From: an uncultured Blautia sp.
GTDB taxonomy: Bacteria; Bacillota; Clostridia; Lachnospirales; Lachnospiraceae
Reading direction: 5' to 3'
Length of the DNA: 37,773 bases
Assembly: GCA_900551715.1 (NCBI GenBank)
Contig: URXG01000017.1
Span: 1-37,773, forward strand
The position numbers and the translations under genes are program-made. This document shows positions 29,589 through 37,773 of this stretch, one piece after another. How positions within the stretch are numbered: the first letter of the stretch is position 1; each line of letters starts with the position of its first letter. The notes beneath the pieces were generated by a model. The model worked only from the letters and a program-made list of their open reading frames with translations. It was not told the origin of the DNA and ran no database searches.

Positions 29589-30866
29589 TTAGGGTAAAGT
29601 AACCAGATTTTTGTCAACCAGTTTCTGTAAAGACATCAGGACTCCCAGTTTTGCATGTTCCCAGGTAAGACCGCCCTGGAAATATACAGCATATGGCGGC
29701 TTCACCGGTCCATCTGCTGAAAGTTCAATAGAAGATCCCTGTACAAAAGCACCTGCTGCCATGATCACCTGACTGTCATATCCTGGCATATCCCACGGCT
29801 CCGGATCCACATAGCTGTCTACCGGTGCAGCAGCCTGGATTCCTTTACAGAAAGCAATCAGCTTTTCCGCACTTCCAAGAGTCACTGCCTGAATGATATC
29901 CTGGCGGGGTTCGCTGCCATTAGGCACTACCGGAAATCCCAGTTTTTCGTAAATATTCGCTGCAAATACAGCCCCCTTCAATGCGCCCTTAGTGACCATA
30001 GGTGCCATGAAAAATCCCTGATAGAAAGAACGGTTCACTCCCAGAGAAGCACCTACTTCCATTCCAAGACCAGGACAGGTCATACGGGTAGCTGCGTTTT
30101 CCACGCATTCCCTCGTTCCTGCAATATAACCGCCGATAGGTGCAAGACCGCCTCCTGGATTTTTGATCAGAGAGCCTACGATCATATCAGCTCCTACATC
30201 ACTTGGCTCTATGGTATCTACAAATTCGCCATAACAGTTGTCTACCATACAGATCACATCTGGTTTGATGCTCTTTACAAAAGCAATCAGTTCCCCGATC
30301 TGCTTTACAGAATAAGAAGGTCTTGTCTGATATCCTTTGGATCTCTGAATCTCTACAAGCTTTGTTTTTTCATTAATGGCAGCCCGGATAGCATCATAAT
30401 CAAAAGTTCCGTCTTCTTTCAGATCCACCTGTCTGTAGGTTACTCCGAATTCTGCCAGAGATCCTCTGGATGGACGGATACCGATCACTTCTTCCAATGT
30501 ATCGTATGGCTTTCCTGCTGGTGCAAGAAGTTCATCTCCCGGACGAAGGTTTCCAAAGAGTGCAATAGCAAGTGCATGGGTTCCACAGGTAATCTGGGAA
30601 CGGATCAGGCATGCTTCTGTATGGAAAGTATCTGCATAAACTTTTTCCAGTGTATCTCTTCCAAAATCATCATATCCATAACCGGAAGAGGCCTGGAAAC
30701 ATTCTGCACTTACTTTGTTTTTCTGCATTGCCAGCAGTACTTTCATCTGATTGTATTCTGCTGTTCTGTCAAATTTTTCAAAACGATCTTTTAATTTTTC
30801 TTCGATTTCAGTTCCAAAATCATATACCTGAGAAGAAATTCCCAGCTGTTCATAAAGTTCTTTCAT
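29589..30866 (-). CDS. ynbB: Methionine gamma-lyase family (aluminium-resistance-like) PLP protein
   Basis: A 425-residue fold-type I PLP enzyme of the YnbB family, often labelled methionine gamma-lyase or aluminium resistance protein; its true substrate is not established. The PLP lysine is Lys235 in GSLIKNPGGGLAPIGGYI. CGTHALAIALFGNLRPGDELLAPAGKPYDTLEEVIG and CMVDNCYGEFVD are conserved. ATG overlaps the miaA stop by four bases. In Bacillus ynbB lies close to miaA with hfq between; here no hfq is present. Confidence 0.9.
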   Translation of the reverse strand: MKELYEQLGISSQVYDFGTEIEEKLKDRFEKFDRTAEYNQMKVLLAMQKNKVSAECFQASSGYGYDDFGRDTLEKVYADTFHTEACLIRSQITCGTHALAIALFGNLRPGDELLAPAGKPYDTLEEVIGIRPSRGSLAEFGVTYRQVDLKEDGTFDYDAIRAAINEKTKLVEIQRSKGYQTRPSYSVKQIGELIAFVKSIKPDVICMVDNCYGEFVDTIEPSDVGADMIVGSLIKNPGGGLAPIGGYIAGTRECVENAATRMTCPGLGMEVGASLGVNRSFYQGFFMAPMVTKGALKGAVFAANIYEKLGFPVVPNGSEPRQDIIQAVTLGSAEKLIAFCKGIQAAAPVDSYVDPEPWDMPGYDSQVIMAAGAFVQGSSIELSADGPVKPPYAVYFQGGLTWEHAKLGVLMSLQKLVDKNLVTLP

Positions 30867-31810
30867 AATAATAATCCCCTTTCTCTCAGGACTGAGAGCA
30901 TATATTCCAGAATGCTATCTTCATTCCAGTTAAATTCTTCTTTGTTTACCCAGATCACATCTTTTTCCCTGCGGAACCAGGTCAGCTGTCGCTTGGCAAA
31001 ATGTCTGGTGTCTCTTTTCAAAATACGTACAGCCTCTTCCAGCGGGTATTCCCCTTCCAGACAGGCAAGGATCTCTTTGTATCCCAGTCCCTGCATAGAA
31101 ACCATTCCTCTATGACAACCCATTTCTTTCAGATTCTCAACTTCCTTGACAAGTCCCTCCTCCAGCATCTGGTCTACACGACGGTCAATTCTGTCATAAA
31201 GGATCTCTCTTGGACCATTCAGTACAAAATATGCCAGATTATAGGGACTTTCCTGGGCTTTCTGTTCTTCATTATGTGCAGAGATAGGTGTTCCATTCTG
31301 ATGATAAAACTCAAGTGCGCGTATCACTCTTTTTACATTATGGGCATGAATAGATTCTGCACTTGTCGGATCTACTTTTTGCAGCATTTCGTGAAGATAC
31401 TCTGCACCTTTTTTTTCTGCAAGGGCTTCCAGCTCTGAACGATATGCATCTTCCTGTTTTGCCTCTGTAAAATCTATATCTCTGGTTACTGCCTGTATAT
31501 AAAATCCTGTGCCTCCTACCAGAATGGGAATCTTACCTTTTCCATAGATTTCCTCCATGGCAGCCTTTGCCATCTGCTGAAATTTCACAATGTGAAACTC
31601 TTCTTCCGGCTCCAGTACATCCACAAGATAATGAGGGATTCCCTTCATTTCTTCCGGGCGTATCTTGGCAGAACCAATATCCATATGTTTATAAACCTGC
31701 ATAGAATCTGCAGATATGATCTCTCCATTTACTGCTTTCGCCAGTGAAATAGAGAGGCTTGTCTTTCCGATAGCGGTAGGACCTGTTAATACGATCAGTG
31801 GCTTTTTCAT
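30863..31810 (-). CDS. miaA: tRNA dimethylallyltransferase
   Basis: A 315-residue MiaA, which adds a dimethylallyl group to N6 of A37 in tRNAs that read UNN codons. P-loop LTGPTAIGKTSLSI (residues 8-21), the DSMQVYKHMDIGSAK segment with the catalytic Asp, VGGTGFYIQAV and the C-terminal TRHFAKRQLTWFRRE are all conserved. ATG 31810 with GGAGG five bases before. It follows mutL by nine bases, as in many bacteria. Confidence 0.97.
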   Translation of the reverse strand: MKKPLIVLTGPTAIGKTSLSISLAKAVNGEIISADSMQVYKHMDIGSAKIRPEEMKGIPHYLVDVLEPEEEFHIVKFQQMAKAAMEEIYGKGKIPILVGGTGFYIQAVTRDIDFTEAKQEDAYRSELEALAEKKGAEYLHEMLQKVDPTSAESIHAHNVKRVIRALEFYHQNGTPISAHNEEQKAQESPYNLAYFVLNGPREILYDRIDRRVDQMLEEGLVKEVENLKEMGCHRGMVSMQGLGYKEILACLEGEYPLEEAVRILKRDTRHFAKRQLTWFRREKDVIWVNKEEFNWNEDSILEYMLSVLRERGLLL

Positions 31811-31819
31811 ATCTGCCTC

Positions 31820-33907
31820 CTAAACAATTCGCTTAAATTTCTTTTCCAGTTCTGTTTTTGTCATGGCAATGATCGTCGGACGCCCATGAGGACAATGATA
31901 AGGATTTTCCAGTGTAAGAAGTTCGTCAATCAGTTTCTCCGCTTCCTGCTCTGACATGATATGATTCCCCTTTACAGCGGCCTTACATGCCATAGTTGCA
32001 ATTCTGGATGCCACAACATCTAGTGCATCCTTACTGTTATCGGCTTCCAGACGATCCAGCATCTCCAGAAACAGTTCTTCCTCTGTAAATCCATAAAGAT
32101 CAGAGGGCACCGCACTGATACAGTACTCTCTTCCCCCAAAATGTTCTATCTCGAATCCAAACTGCCGGAAATATTCCTGATTGGACTTCAGGATTTCTTC
32201 TTCCTGCATACTTAAAGATACGATCAATGGTGGATTCAGATACTGAGAATCAATGGAATGTTCCCGGAATTGTTTTACCAGTCGCTCATAATATACTTTT
32301 TCGTGAGCTGCATGCTGATCAATAATATAAAAATTATCCTCAAACTGCACCAGCCAGTAAGTGTCAAAAATCTGCCCGATCAACTGAATGCGGCTTCTGG
32401 ATTCCGGTGCCAGAAGCTTCTCCTCAAAAAGCTCCAGCTGCTTTGGTTCTTCCTGCTTTACAGGTTCTCTCTCTTCAGATGCTGTTTCCACAGGTGTCAG
32501 TTCTTTCTGTACAGGTTCTTCTGCAGGTGCAGGTTCTCTTAAAACTTCTGTATCTGCCGGCAGTTCCTGTTGTTCTTCTTTCAGGTATTCCGTCTCTGCA
32601 GGTTCTGCTGGTACATTGGACTCTGTAAGGATCTCCTGTTCCAGTTTTGGGGACTCTTTTTGAATCTGAAGTTCCTTCTGAAGTTTCTGTTCATCTTCTT
32701 TTTGTTTTTCTCGCAATGTTCTGCTGAAAAGCTCTTCCTCACCTTTTGAAAAAGCAGGTTTTGATATTTTCTGGGGCGGCAGTGCTTCTTTTCTGCTGCC
32801 ATAAAGCTGTTCCCGTCTTTTATTTTCAAAAGGCTCCGGTACCTGAGAAGACTTTACTACAGAAGTCTGTTCACAGGGCTGTTTCACATCCGGTCCCACA
32901 GACACTTTCGGAATCATTTCTCTGCGCGTAAGAGCATTTCTCACAGCTTCAAAAATCACATCATAAACTTCCTGTTCTCTGGCAAAACGCACTTCTCTTT
33001 TGGCAGGATGTACATTGACGTCCAGATCATTTCCTTCCATTTCCATACGAAGGGAAACAAAAGGAAACTTATGCTGCATGAGAAAACCCCTGTAAGCATT
33101 TTCGATCGCCTTGGTAATAATATTATTTTTCACATAACGTCCGTTAATATAATAATTTTCAAAAGAACGATTCCCTCTGGCAATCACCGGCTTGCCTACA
33201 AAGCCGGTAATCTTCATAAAAGAATTCTCCACTTCCACATCCAGAAGTGCTTTGGCTATATCTCTGCCATAGACGCTGTAAATCACATCTTTTACGCTGT
33301 AGTTTCCTGAAGTATGAAGCTTCACCTGCTTATTCTGAATATATTTAAAAGAGATCTCAGGATGAGAAAGGGCAAGTTGTTCCATAAGGGTGTGGATATA
33401 ATTAGCTTCTGTCATATCTGCCTTCAGGAACTTACTTCTGGCAGGTGTATTATAAAAAAGGTTTCGCACAAGAAAAGTAGTTCCGTCAGGAGCTCCCAGT
33501 TCTTCCAGGGAATGCTCTACTCCCCCTTCTATAATATAACGGGAACCACTGACTGCCGAAGGTGTCTTGGTGATCAGTTCCACCTGGGAAACTGCTGCAA
33601 TACTGGAAAGTGCCTCACCTCGGAATCCAAGGGATGCAATATGCTCCAGATCTTCTACTTTCTCGATCTTACTTGTAGCATGACGCAAAAAGGCCAGAGG
33701 AATCTGATCTGCTTCCATACCAGCCCCATTGTCTGTAATACGGATCAGTTTTTTTCCTCCGTCTGTGATCTCCACAGTCACAGCAGTAGCACCTGCATCG
33801 ATTGCATTTTCTACCAGCTCTTTTACTACAGAAGAGGGACGTTCCACCACTTCCCCTGCTGCAATCTTATCAATGGTATTCTGATCCAAAACTGCGATTT
33901 TTCTCAA
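31820..33907 (-). CDS. mutL: DNA mismatch repair protein MutL
   Basis: A 695-residue MutL. TTG start with AGGAGG five bases before. The GHKL ATPase domain has VKELVENAIDAG (Glu30), DNGAG (59-63), ATSKIEKVEDLEHIASLGFRGEAL. A linker of about 150 residues (near 340-490) is rich in Glu, Gln, Lys and Pro. At its end QLELF (490-494) fits the beta-clamp-binding form. The C-terminal endonuclease domain has DQHAAHEKVYYE (from Asp530), ACKAAVKGNH and CPHGRP, so this MutL should nick DNA itself, as in bacteria without MutH. Confidence 0.97.
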   Translation of the reverse strand: MRKIAVLDQNTIDKIAAGEVVERPSSVVKELVENAIDAGATAVTVEITDGGKKLIRITDNGAGMEADQIPLAFLRHATSKIEKVEDLEHIASLGFRGEALSSIAAVSQVELITKTPSAVSGSRYIIEGGVEHSLEELGAPDGTTFLVRNLFYNTPARSKFLKADMTEANYIHTLMEQLALSHPEISFKYIQNKQVKLHTSGNYSVKDVIYSVYGRDIAKALLDVEVENSFMKITGFVGKPVIARGNRSFENYYINGRYVKNNIITKAIENAYRGFLMQHKFPFVSLRMEMEGNDLDVNVHPAKREVRFAREQEVYDVIFEAVRNALTRREMIPKVSVGPDVKQPCEQTSVVKSSQVPEPFENKRREQLYGSRKEALPPQKISKPAFSKGEEELFSRTLREKQKEDEQKLQKELQIQKESPKLEQEILTESNVPAEPAETEYLKEEQQELPADTEVLREPAPAEEPVQKELTPVETASEEREPVKQEEPKQLELFEEKLLAPESRSRIQLIGQIFDTYWLVQFEDNFYIIDQHAAHEKVYYERLVKQFREHSIDSQYLNPPLIVSLSMQEEEILKSNQEYFRQFGFEIEHFGGREYCISAVPSDLYGFTEEELFLEMLDRLEADNSKDALDVVASRIATMACKAAVKGNHIMSEQEAEKLIDELLTLENPYHCPHGRPTIIAMTKTELEKKFKRIV

Positions 33908-33935
33908 AATAACCTCCTACCTGTCTGCTGGTAAT

Positions 33936-36680
33936 CTACCAGCGGTTCTTGATCTTATTCTGCAGATTGTACAGGATATTCATAGCTTCCATGGGTGTAA
34001 GATGAGTCACATCCAGCTCTTTGATCTCCTCTACGATATCATTATCCTGTACTGTATCAAACAGTGACATCTGTGCCATATCTACCTGATCATAAACGAT
34101 CTTCTGTTTCTTTTTGGGTGCGGTCAGATCCTTTACTGCTGCCGTAATATCTGCATCACTGAGTTCTTCTACCAGTTCTTTGGCTCTGTTAATAACAGAA
34201 TCCGGTACCCCTGCAAGTTTGGCTACCTGAATACCGTAACTCTTATCTGCACCGCCTTTTACGATCTTACGGAGAAAAACAATATCGTCGCCTTTTTCTT
34301 TTACTGCGATACAATAGTTGTTTACTCCCGGGATCTTGCCTTCCAGTTCTGTCAGCTCATGATAATGAGTGGCAAAAAGAGTCTTGGCTCCGCAGAGCCG
34401 GGTATTGCTGATATGTTCGATCACTGCCCACGCAATGGCAAGTCCGTCAAAAGTACTGGTTCCACGTCCAATCTCATCCAGAATCAGAAGGCTTCTGGAT
34501 GTGGCATTACGGAGAATATTGGCAACTTCCGTCATCTCCACCATAAAAGTACTCTGACCACTGGCAAGGTCATCAGAAGCCCCTACCCTGGTAAAAATCC
34601 TGTCAGCAATTCCTATATTGGCTTTTTCTGCCGGAACAAAACTTCCGATCTGTGCCATAAGCACAATCAGGGCTGTCTGACGCATGTAAGTGGATTTACC
34701 AGCCATGTTAGGTCCGGTGATAATAGATACCCGTTTTTTCTGGTTGTCAAGATATGTATCGTTTGCAATGAACATATCATTTTCGATCATCTGCTCAACC
34801 ACAGGATGACGGCCATTTTTGATATCCAGTACCCCGTTCTCATTAATCTTGGGTTTCACATAATTGTTTCTTTCTGCAACCAGTGCAAGGGAAGCAAAGA
34901 CATCCAACGCAGCCACTGCTTTGGCAGTTCTCTGAATACGAACAACTTCCTGTCCTACCTTTTCACGTACCTCTGCAAAAAGTTCATATTCCAGTGCATA
35001 AAGACGGTCCTCTGCTCCGAGGATCATATCTTCCAGATCTTTCAGTTCCTTGGTGATATATCTCTCAGCGTTGGTAAGTGTCTGCTTACGGACATAATCT
35101 TCCGGAACCAGATCTTTGAAAGAATTGGTAACTTCCAGTGCATACCCAAAAACTCTGCTGTATTTGATCTTCAGGGACTTAATACCGGTACGTTCTTTTT
35201 CTCTGGCTTCCAGTTCTGCCAGCCATTTCTTTCCATCTGTTCTGGAACGGCGGTATTTGTCTACATCTTCGTTATAACCTTCCCGGATGATCCCTCCGTC
35301 TTTCTGTGCAATAGGAGGCTCTTCCACAATAGATCTGCGGATCAGCTCTGTAACATCTTCCAGAGGATCCATGTCCTCGTATATTTTTTTCAGGACAGGT
35401 GTCTGAAATTCTCCAAGAATCTGGCGGATATAGGGAATCATCTCCAGCGAAGAAGCAAAAGCTACCATATCTCTGGGATTGGCTGACTGATAGCTGATCC
35501 GGCTGATCAGACGTTCCAGGTCATAAACAGGATTCAGATATTCCCGGATCTCGTCTCGCAACATAGGCTTTTGAGTCAGTTCTTCTACTGCCCCAAGCCG
35601 TCCGTTAATCTCCTCTGCGTCAATCAGTGGCTGCTCTACATAACTTCTCAGCGTTCTTGCGCCCATGGCTGTCCTGGTCTTATCCAGAACCCAGAGAAGG
35701 GAACCTCTTTTCTGTTTCTCTCGAAGAGTCTCTACCAGCTCCAGATTGCGGCGGCTGGAACTGTCAATAAGCATAAATTTCTCTGCTGTATAAGGACGGA
35801 TGGTAGCCATATGGGACAATGCCGTCTTCTGGGTTTCTGTCAAATACTGAAACAGTGCACCTGCTGCAATTACACCACTGTCATAATCCTGAATTCCAAG
35901 ACCCTCCAGAGTATTTACATGAAAATGTTCTTTCAGAGTGCGTTTACACAGAGTATCATCAAAGTACCAGTTATCCAGTGGGAAAATGCAGATCCGAAGA
36001 CGTTCTTTCAGATCGTCAGTGTCAATGCCACTCATAAAAAAAGCGTCATTACAGATGATCTCGGCAGGAACAAATTTGTTGATCTCATCCAGAAGTTTCT
36101 GTGGTCTGTCAACTTCTGTCAGGAAACAGTCTCCTGTAGTAATATCTGCAATGGCACAGCCAAAATGATCTTCCATGGATACAATAGACATCAGATAGTT
36201 GTTTTTGGATTCGTCCAGCGTTGTGGCATCCAGTGTGGTTCCCGGAGTGACCACACGTATCACTTCTCTTTTTACCAGTCCTTTTGCTTTCTTCGGGTCT
36301 TCCACCTGTTCGCAGATTGCAACCTTATGTCCATTTTCGATCAGTCTTTTTATGTATGTTTCTGCCGCATGAAAAGGGATGCCACACATAGGCGCTCTTT
36401 CTTCCAGCCCACAGTCCTTGCCTGTCAGTGTAAGCTCAAGTTCTTTCGATACAAGAAGAGCGTCATCGAAAAACATCTCGTAAAAATCGCCCAGTCTGTA
36501 GAACAATATGGCATCTTTGTATTCTTCCTTAGTTTTACAATATTCGCACATCATCGGTGATAATTTCCCTGTGTTAACTGGAAACCTTGTATTTACGCGG
36601 CTTGTAGATGCTTTATGTTCCTCTTTGACCCACTTTTGACCCATTTTTTTTTCTTCTTCAGTGTTTCTTGTTTTTTCCAA
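33936..36680 (-). CDS. mutS: DNA mismatch repair protein MutS, with unusual N-terminal extension
   Basis: A 914-residue MutS from TTG 36680 (AAGAGG nine bases before). The mismatch-binding Phe-x-Glu is F66-Y67-E68 in GDFYEMF; the ATPase has Walker A GPNMAGKST (656-664), a Walker B LLILDEIGRGTSTFDG, and QMSLF (870-874) near the end is a beta-clamp-binding motif. MutS proteins normally begin a few residues before LSPMM; here 39 residues precede it, and part of them (MGQKWVK, 13-19) is coded by an 11-bp direct repeat next to an integrase. An alternative start is ATG 36644, just at that repeat. No clear promoter of its own is seen upstream. Confidence 0.95.
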   Translation of the reverse strand: MEKTRNTEEEKKMGQKWVKEEHKASTSRVNTRFPVNTGKLSPMMCEYCKTKEEYKDAILFYRLGDFYEMFFDDALLVSKELELTLTGKDCGLEERAPMCGIPFHAAETYIKRLIENGHKVAICEQVEDPKKAKGLVKREVIRVVTPGTTLDATTLDESKNNYLMSIVSMEDHFGCAIADITTGDCFLTEVDRPQKLLDEINKFVPAEIICNDAFFMSGIDTDDLKERLRICIFPLDNWYFDDTLCKRTLKEHFHVNTLEGLGIQDYDSGVIAAGALFQYLTETQKTALSHMATIRPYTAEKFMLIDSSSRRNLELVETLREKQKRGSLLWVLDKTRTAMGARTLRSYVEQPLIDAEEINGRLGAVEELTQKPMLRDEIREYLNPVYDLERLISRISYQSANPRDMVAFASSLEMIPYIRQILGEFQTPVLKKIYEDMDPLEDVTELIRRSIVEEPPIAQKDGGIIREGYNEDVDKYRRSRTDGKKWLAELEAREKERTGIKSLKIKYSRVFGYALEVTNSFKDLVPEDYVRKQTLTNAERYITKELKDLEDMILGAEDRLYALEYELFAEVREKVGQEVVRIQRTAKAVAALDVFASLALVAERNNYVKPKINENGVLDIKNGRHPVVEQMIENDMFIANDTYLDNQKKRVSIITGPNMAGKSTYMRQTALIVLMAQIGSFVPAEKANIGIADRIFTRVGASDDLASGQSTFMVEMTEVANILRNATSRSLLILDEIGRGTSTFDGLAIAWAVIEHISNTRLCGAKTLFATHYHELTELEGKIPGVNNYCIAVKEKGDDIVFLRKIVKGGADKSYGIQVAKLAGVPDSVINRAKELVEELSDADITAAVKDLTAPKKKQKIVYDQVDMAQMSLFDTVQDNDIVEEIKELDVTHLTPMEAMNILYNLQNKIKNRW
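36623..36643. repeat. 11-bp direct repeat at the mutS start, possible integrase arm or att sequence
   Basis: On the plus strand CTTTGACCCA (36623-36632) and TTTTGACCCA (36634-36643) are tandem copies with period 11, one helical turn. Arm-type binding sites of tyrosine integrases have such spacing and lie near element ends. The sequence is in frame within the extra N-terminus of MutS. Assignment to the integrase is inference. Confidence 0.5.
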
Positions 36681-36721
36681 ATATTTAAACCTCTTCCTAA
36701 AATCTCATTTCATCAGCAAAA

Positions 36722-37773
36722 TCAGCTTTCTTTTCCATACTTTTCATCATACCGTTTGTATTCATCTTTTACATACCCCTGTTCAAGATGCGTATAATAC
36801 TCTGTCATTTTCTGAGTAGAATGACCGCTGATTTTACCTACCGTAGCCGGTTTCATTCCAGATTGTACACATCTTGTTACAAAAGTATGACGAAAGCTAT
36901 GTGGAGTTACATCTAACATTTCTGCTTCTCGACCTTCTTTTTCAGCCTCTAATGCTTCTTGCTTATTTACAATATTTTTGATTCGCTCACATTCGTCTTC
37001 AGCATTGCCAGGAAGATAACTCATTCCTGTTGATGTTGTAAATATCAGTCCAGGATATTTTTTTAGAAGATCATTTCCAGTTCCCCATTTCTTGCCTAAC
37101 ACTTTTTTGTCCTGATTCTGTTTTTCTTTCCAGCTCAAAAAAGCTTCAATTGCAATATCTGGCAGCGGAATTATTCTGACACTTTTCTTTTTTTTCGGTG
37201 ATGTAATCTGTGTAACATAATACGGCTCAGCAAGTTTCTTTCCCTGCTTGTCATAATACAATTTAACTCTGTTTAGCGTTTTGTATACACGAAGATATTT
37301 TTCATCGAAATTGACATCTCTCCATTGTAAGGCAAGTACTTCGCCTATACGCATTCCCGTATGCATCAAAATCAAGAAAAGTTCCTCATAACGGTCTCCT
37401 TTAATGGTTTTCAAAAAGCGATGGCTTTCGTCTGTACTAAGACAATTCTCTTTTACATCCAAAGCTTCTTCTGTAGGTTCTGCCAACACTTCTCCCGGTG
37501 CCTCAACGGAAATCTTAACTTCTGCTGTAGGATCCGATGGAATCATTTTACTGGCTGCTGCCCTCTCAAACATTTGATGTACGACACTTAATGATTGCTT
37601 GATTGATGTAGGAGCGTATCCTTCATCCTCCAATTTTTTAATCATGTCAAGAATATGTTCCGGTTTGATATCTACCAGTTTCATGTAACCGATGTATTCT
37701 TCTGTTCTTCTAAAACCATCTTCATAATTTCTTATCGTGGTTGCTTTAAGATTCCGAACCTTATAAAGTTCCA
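36722..37773 (-). CDS. Tyrosine site-specific integrase (partial, runs off the right edge)
   Basis: The reading frame stays open from the stop at 36722 to the window edge; an ATG at 37684 is internal, since the codons before it continue the SAM-like core-binding domain (LKATTIRNYEDGFRRTEEYIGYM). The visible part has the catalytic Arg in HTGMRIGEVLALQW, HSFRHT (His and Arg), ISGHST (His) and the nucleophile Tyr in TEYYTHLE. The arrangement is that of Tn916/phage-type integrases. Its 3' end lies 41 bases from the mutS start and the element should extend to the right. The family fits ICEs or phages equally; nothing more can be seen. Confidence 0.9.
   Translation of the reverse strand, partial: ELYKVRNLKATTIRNYEDGFRRTEEYIGYMKLVDIKPEHILDMIKKLEDEGYAPTSIKQSLSVVHQMFERAAASKMIPSDPTAEVKISVEAPGEVLAEPTEEALDVKENCLSTDESHRFLKTIKGDRYEELFLILMHTGMRIGEVLALQWRDVNFDEKYLRVYKTLNRVKLYYDKQGKKLAEPYYVTQITSPKKKKSVRIIPLPDIAIEAFLSWKEKQNQDKKVLGKKWGTGNDLLKKYPGLIFTTSTGMSYLPGNAEDECERIKNIVNKQEALEAEKEGREAEMLDVTPHSFRHTFVTRCVQSGMKPATVGKISGHSTQKMTEYYTHLEQGYVKDEYKRYDEKYGKES

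Noticed and set aside
34359..35486. A 375-codon open frame antisense to mutS
   Set aside because: Opposite a well conserved MutS coding region, Cys/His/Phe-rich composition, no ribosome site.
37684..37773. Integrase start at ATG 37684
   Set aside because: The frame stays open upstream to the window edge and codes for the expected N-terminal binding domain.
1..37773. CRISPR arrays, tRNA or rRNA genes, insertion sequences, toxin-antitoxin pairs
   Set aside because: No regularly spaced repeats, no tRNA-like cloverleaf or CCA ends, no transposase genes were seen on reading both strands.

Overview
This window is core chromosome of a low-to-medium GC Firmicute, most likely a Lachnospiraceae (Clostridia) related to Blautia, Dorea or Ruminococcus gnavus. 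This rests on gene order and protein character: an L27 with a cleavable N-terminus next to its protease Prp, SepF/YlmH division genes, an HlyD-like protein at the head of the sepF cluster, MinD/MinE in a mre operon, COG2509 and HI0933 flavoproteins behind mutSL, strong AGGAGG ribosome sites and several TTG starts. The genus is inference; no rRNA is present.

Layout. (1) 1-4021, plus strand: end of rplU, prp, rpmA, terminator, obgE, yhbY, nadD, yqeK, rsfS; ribosome assembly, NAD synthesis and stress nucleotides. (2) 4070-4118: bidirectional terminator, then lexA on the minus strand with two SOS-box-like sites over its promoter. (3) 4888-11080, plus: HlyD-like membrane protein, yggS, sepF, ylmH, aroB, lspA, rluD; division, shikimate pathway, lipoprotein processing, rRNA modification. 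(4) 11081-14786, plus: cytidylate-kinase-like protein, dtd coupled to a secreted choline-binding-like repeat/M23 endopeptidase, then a XerS-like tyrosine recombinase preceded by two copies of a 12-bp palindrome. (5) 14790-16500, minus: mgtE behind a long leader with its own strong promoter, short ORFs, a hairpin and an intrinsic terminator just before the ribosome site. (6) 16591-17176, plus: a small orphan Walker-A protein and a bidirectional terminator. (7) 26739-17186, minus: radC, mreB-like, mreC, mreD, a very large PBP2, minD, minE, rodA, dacA; a cell-shape and septum-placement operon without minC. (8) 36680-26741, minus: mutS, mutL, miaA, methionine-gamma-lyase-like gene, HI0933 and COG2509 flavoproteins, terminator. 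(9) 36722-37773, minus: a tyrosine integrase running off the right edge, the edge of a probable mobile element whose boundary appears to lie in or next to the 5' end of mutS.

Most of the window is housekeeping. The parts that look least described are the mgtE leader (an attenuator that does not look like the M-box), the palindromes in front of the XerS-like recombinase, and the 11-bp direct repeats coding for an unusual N-terminal extension of MutS next to the integrase.
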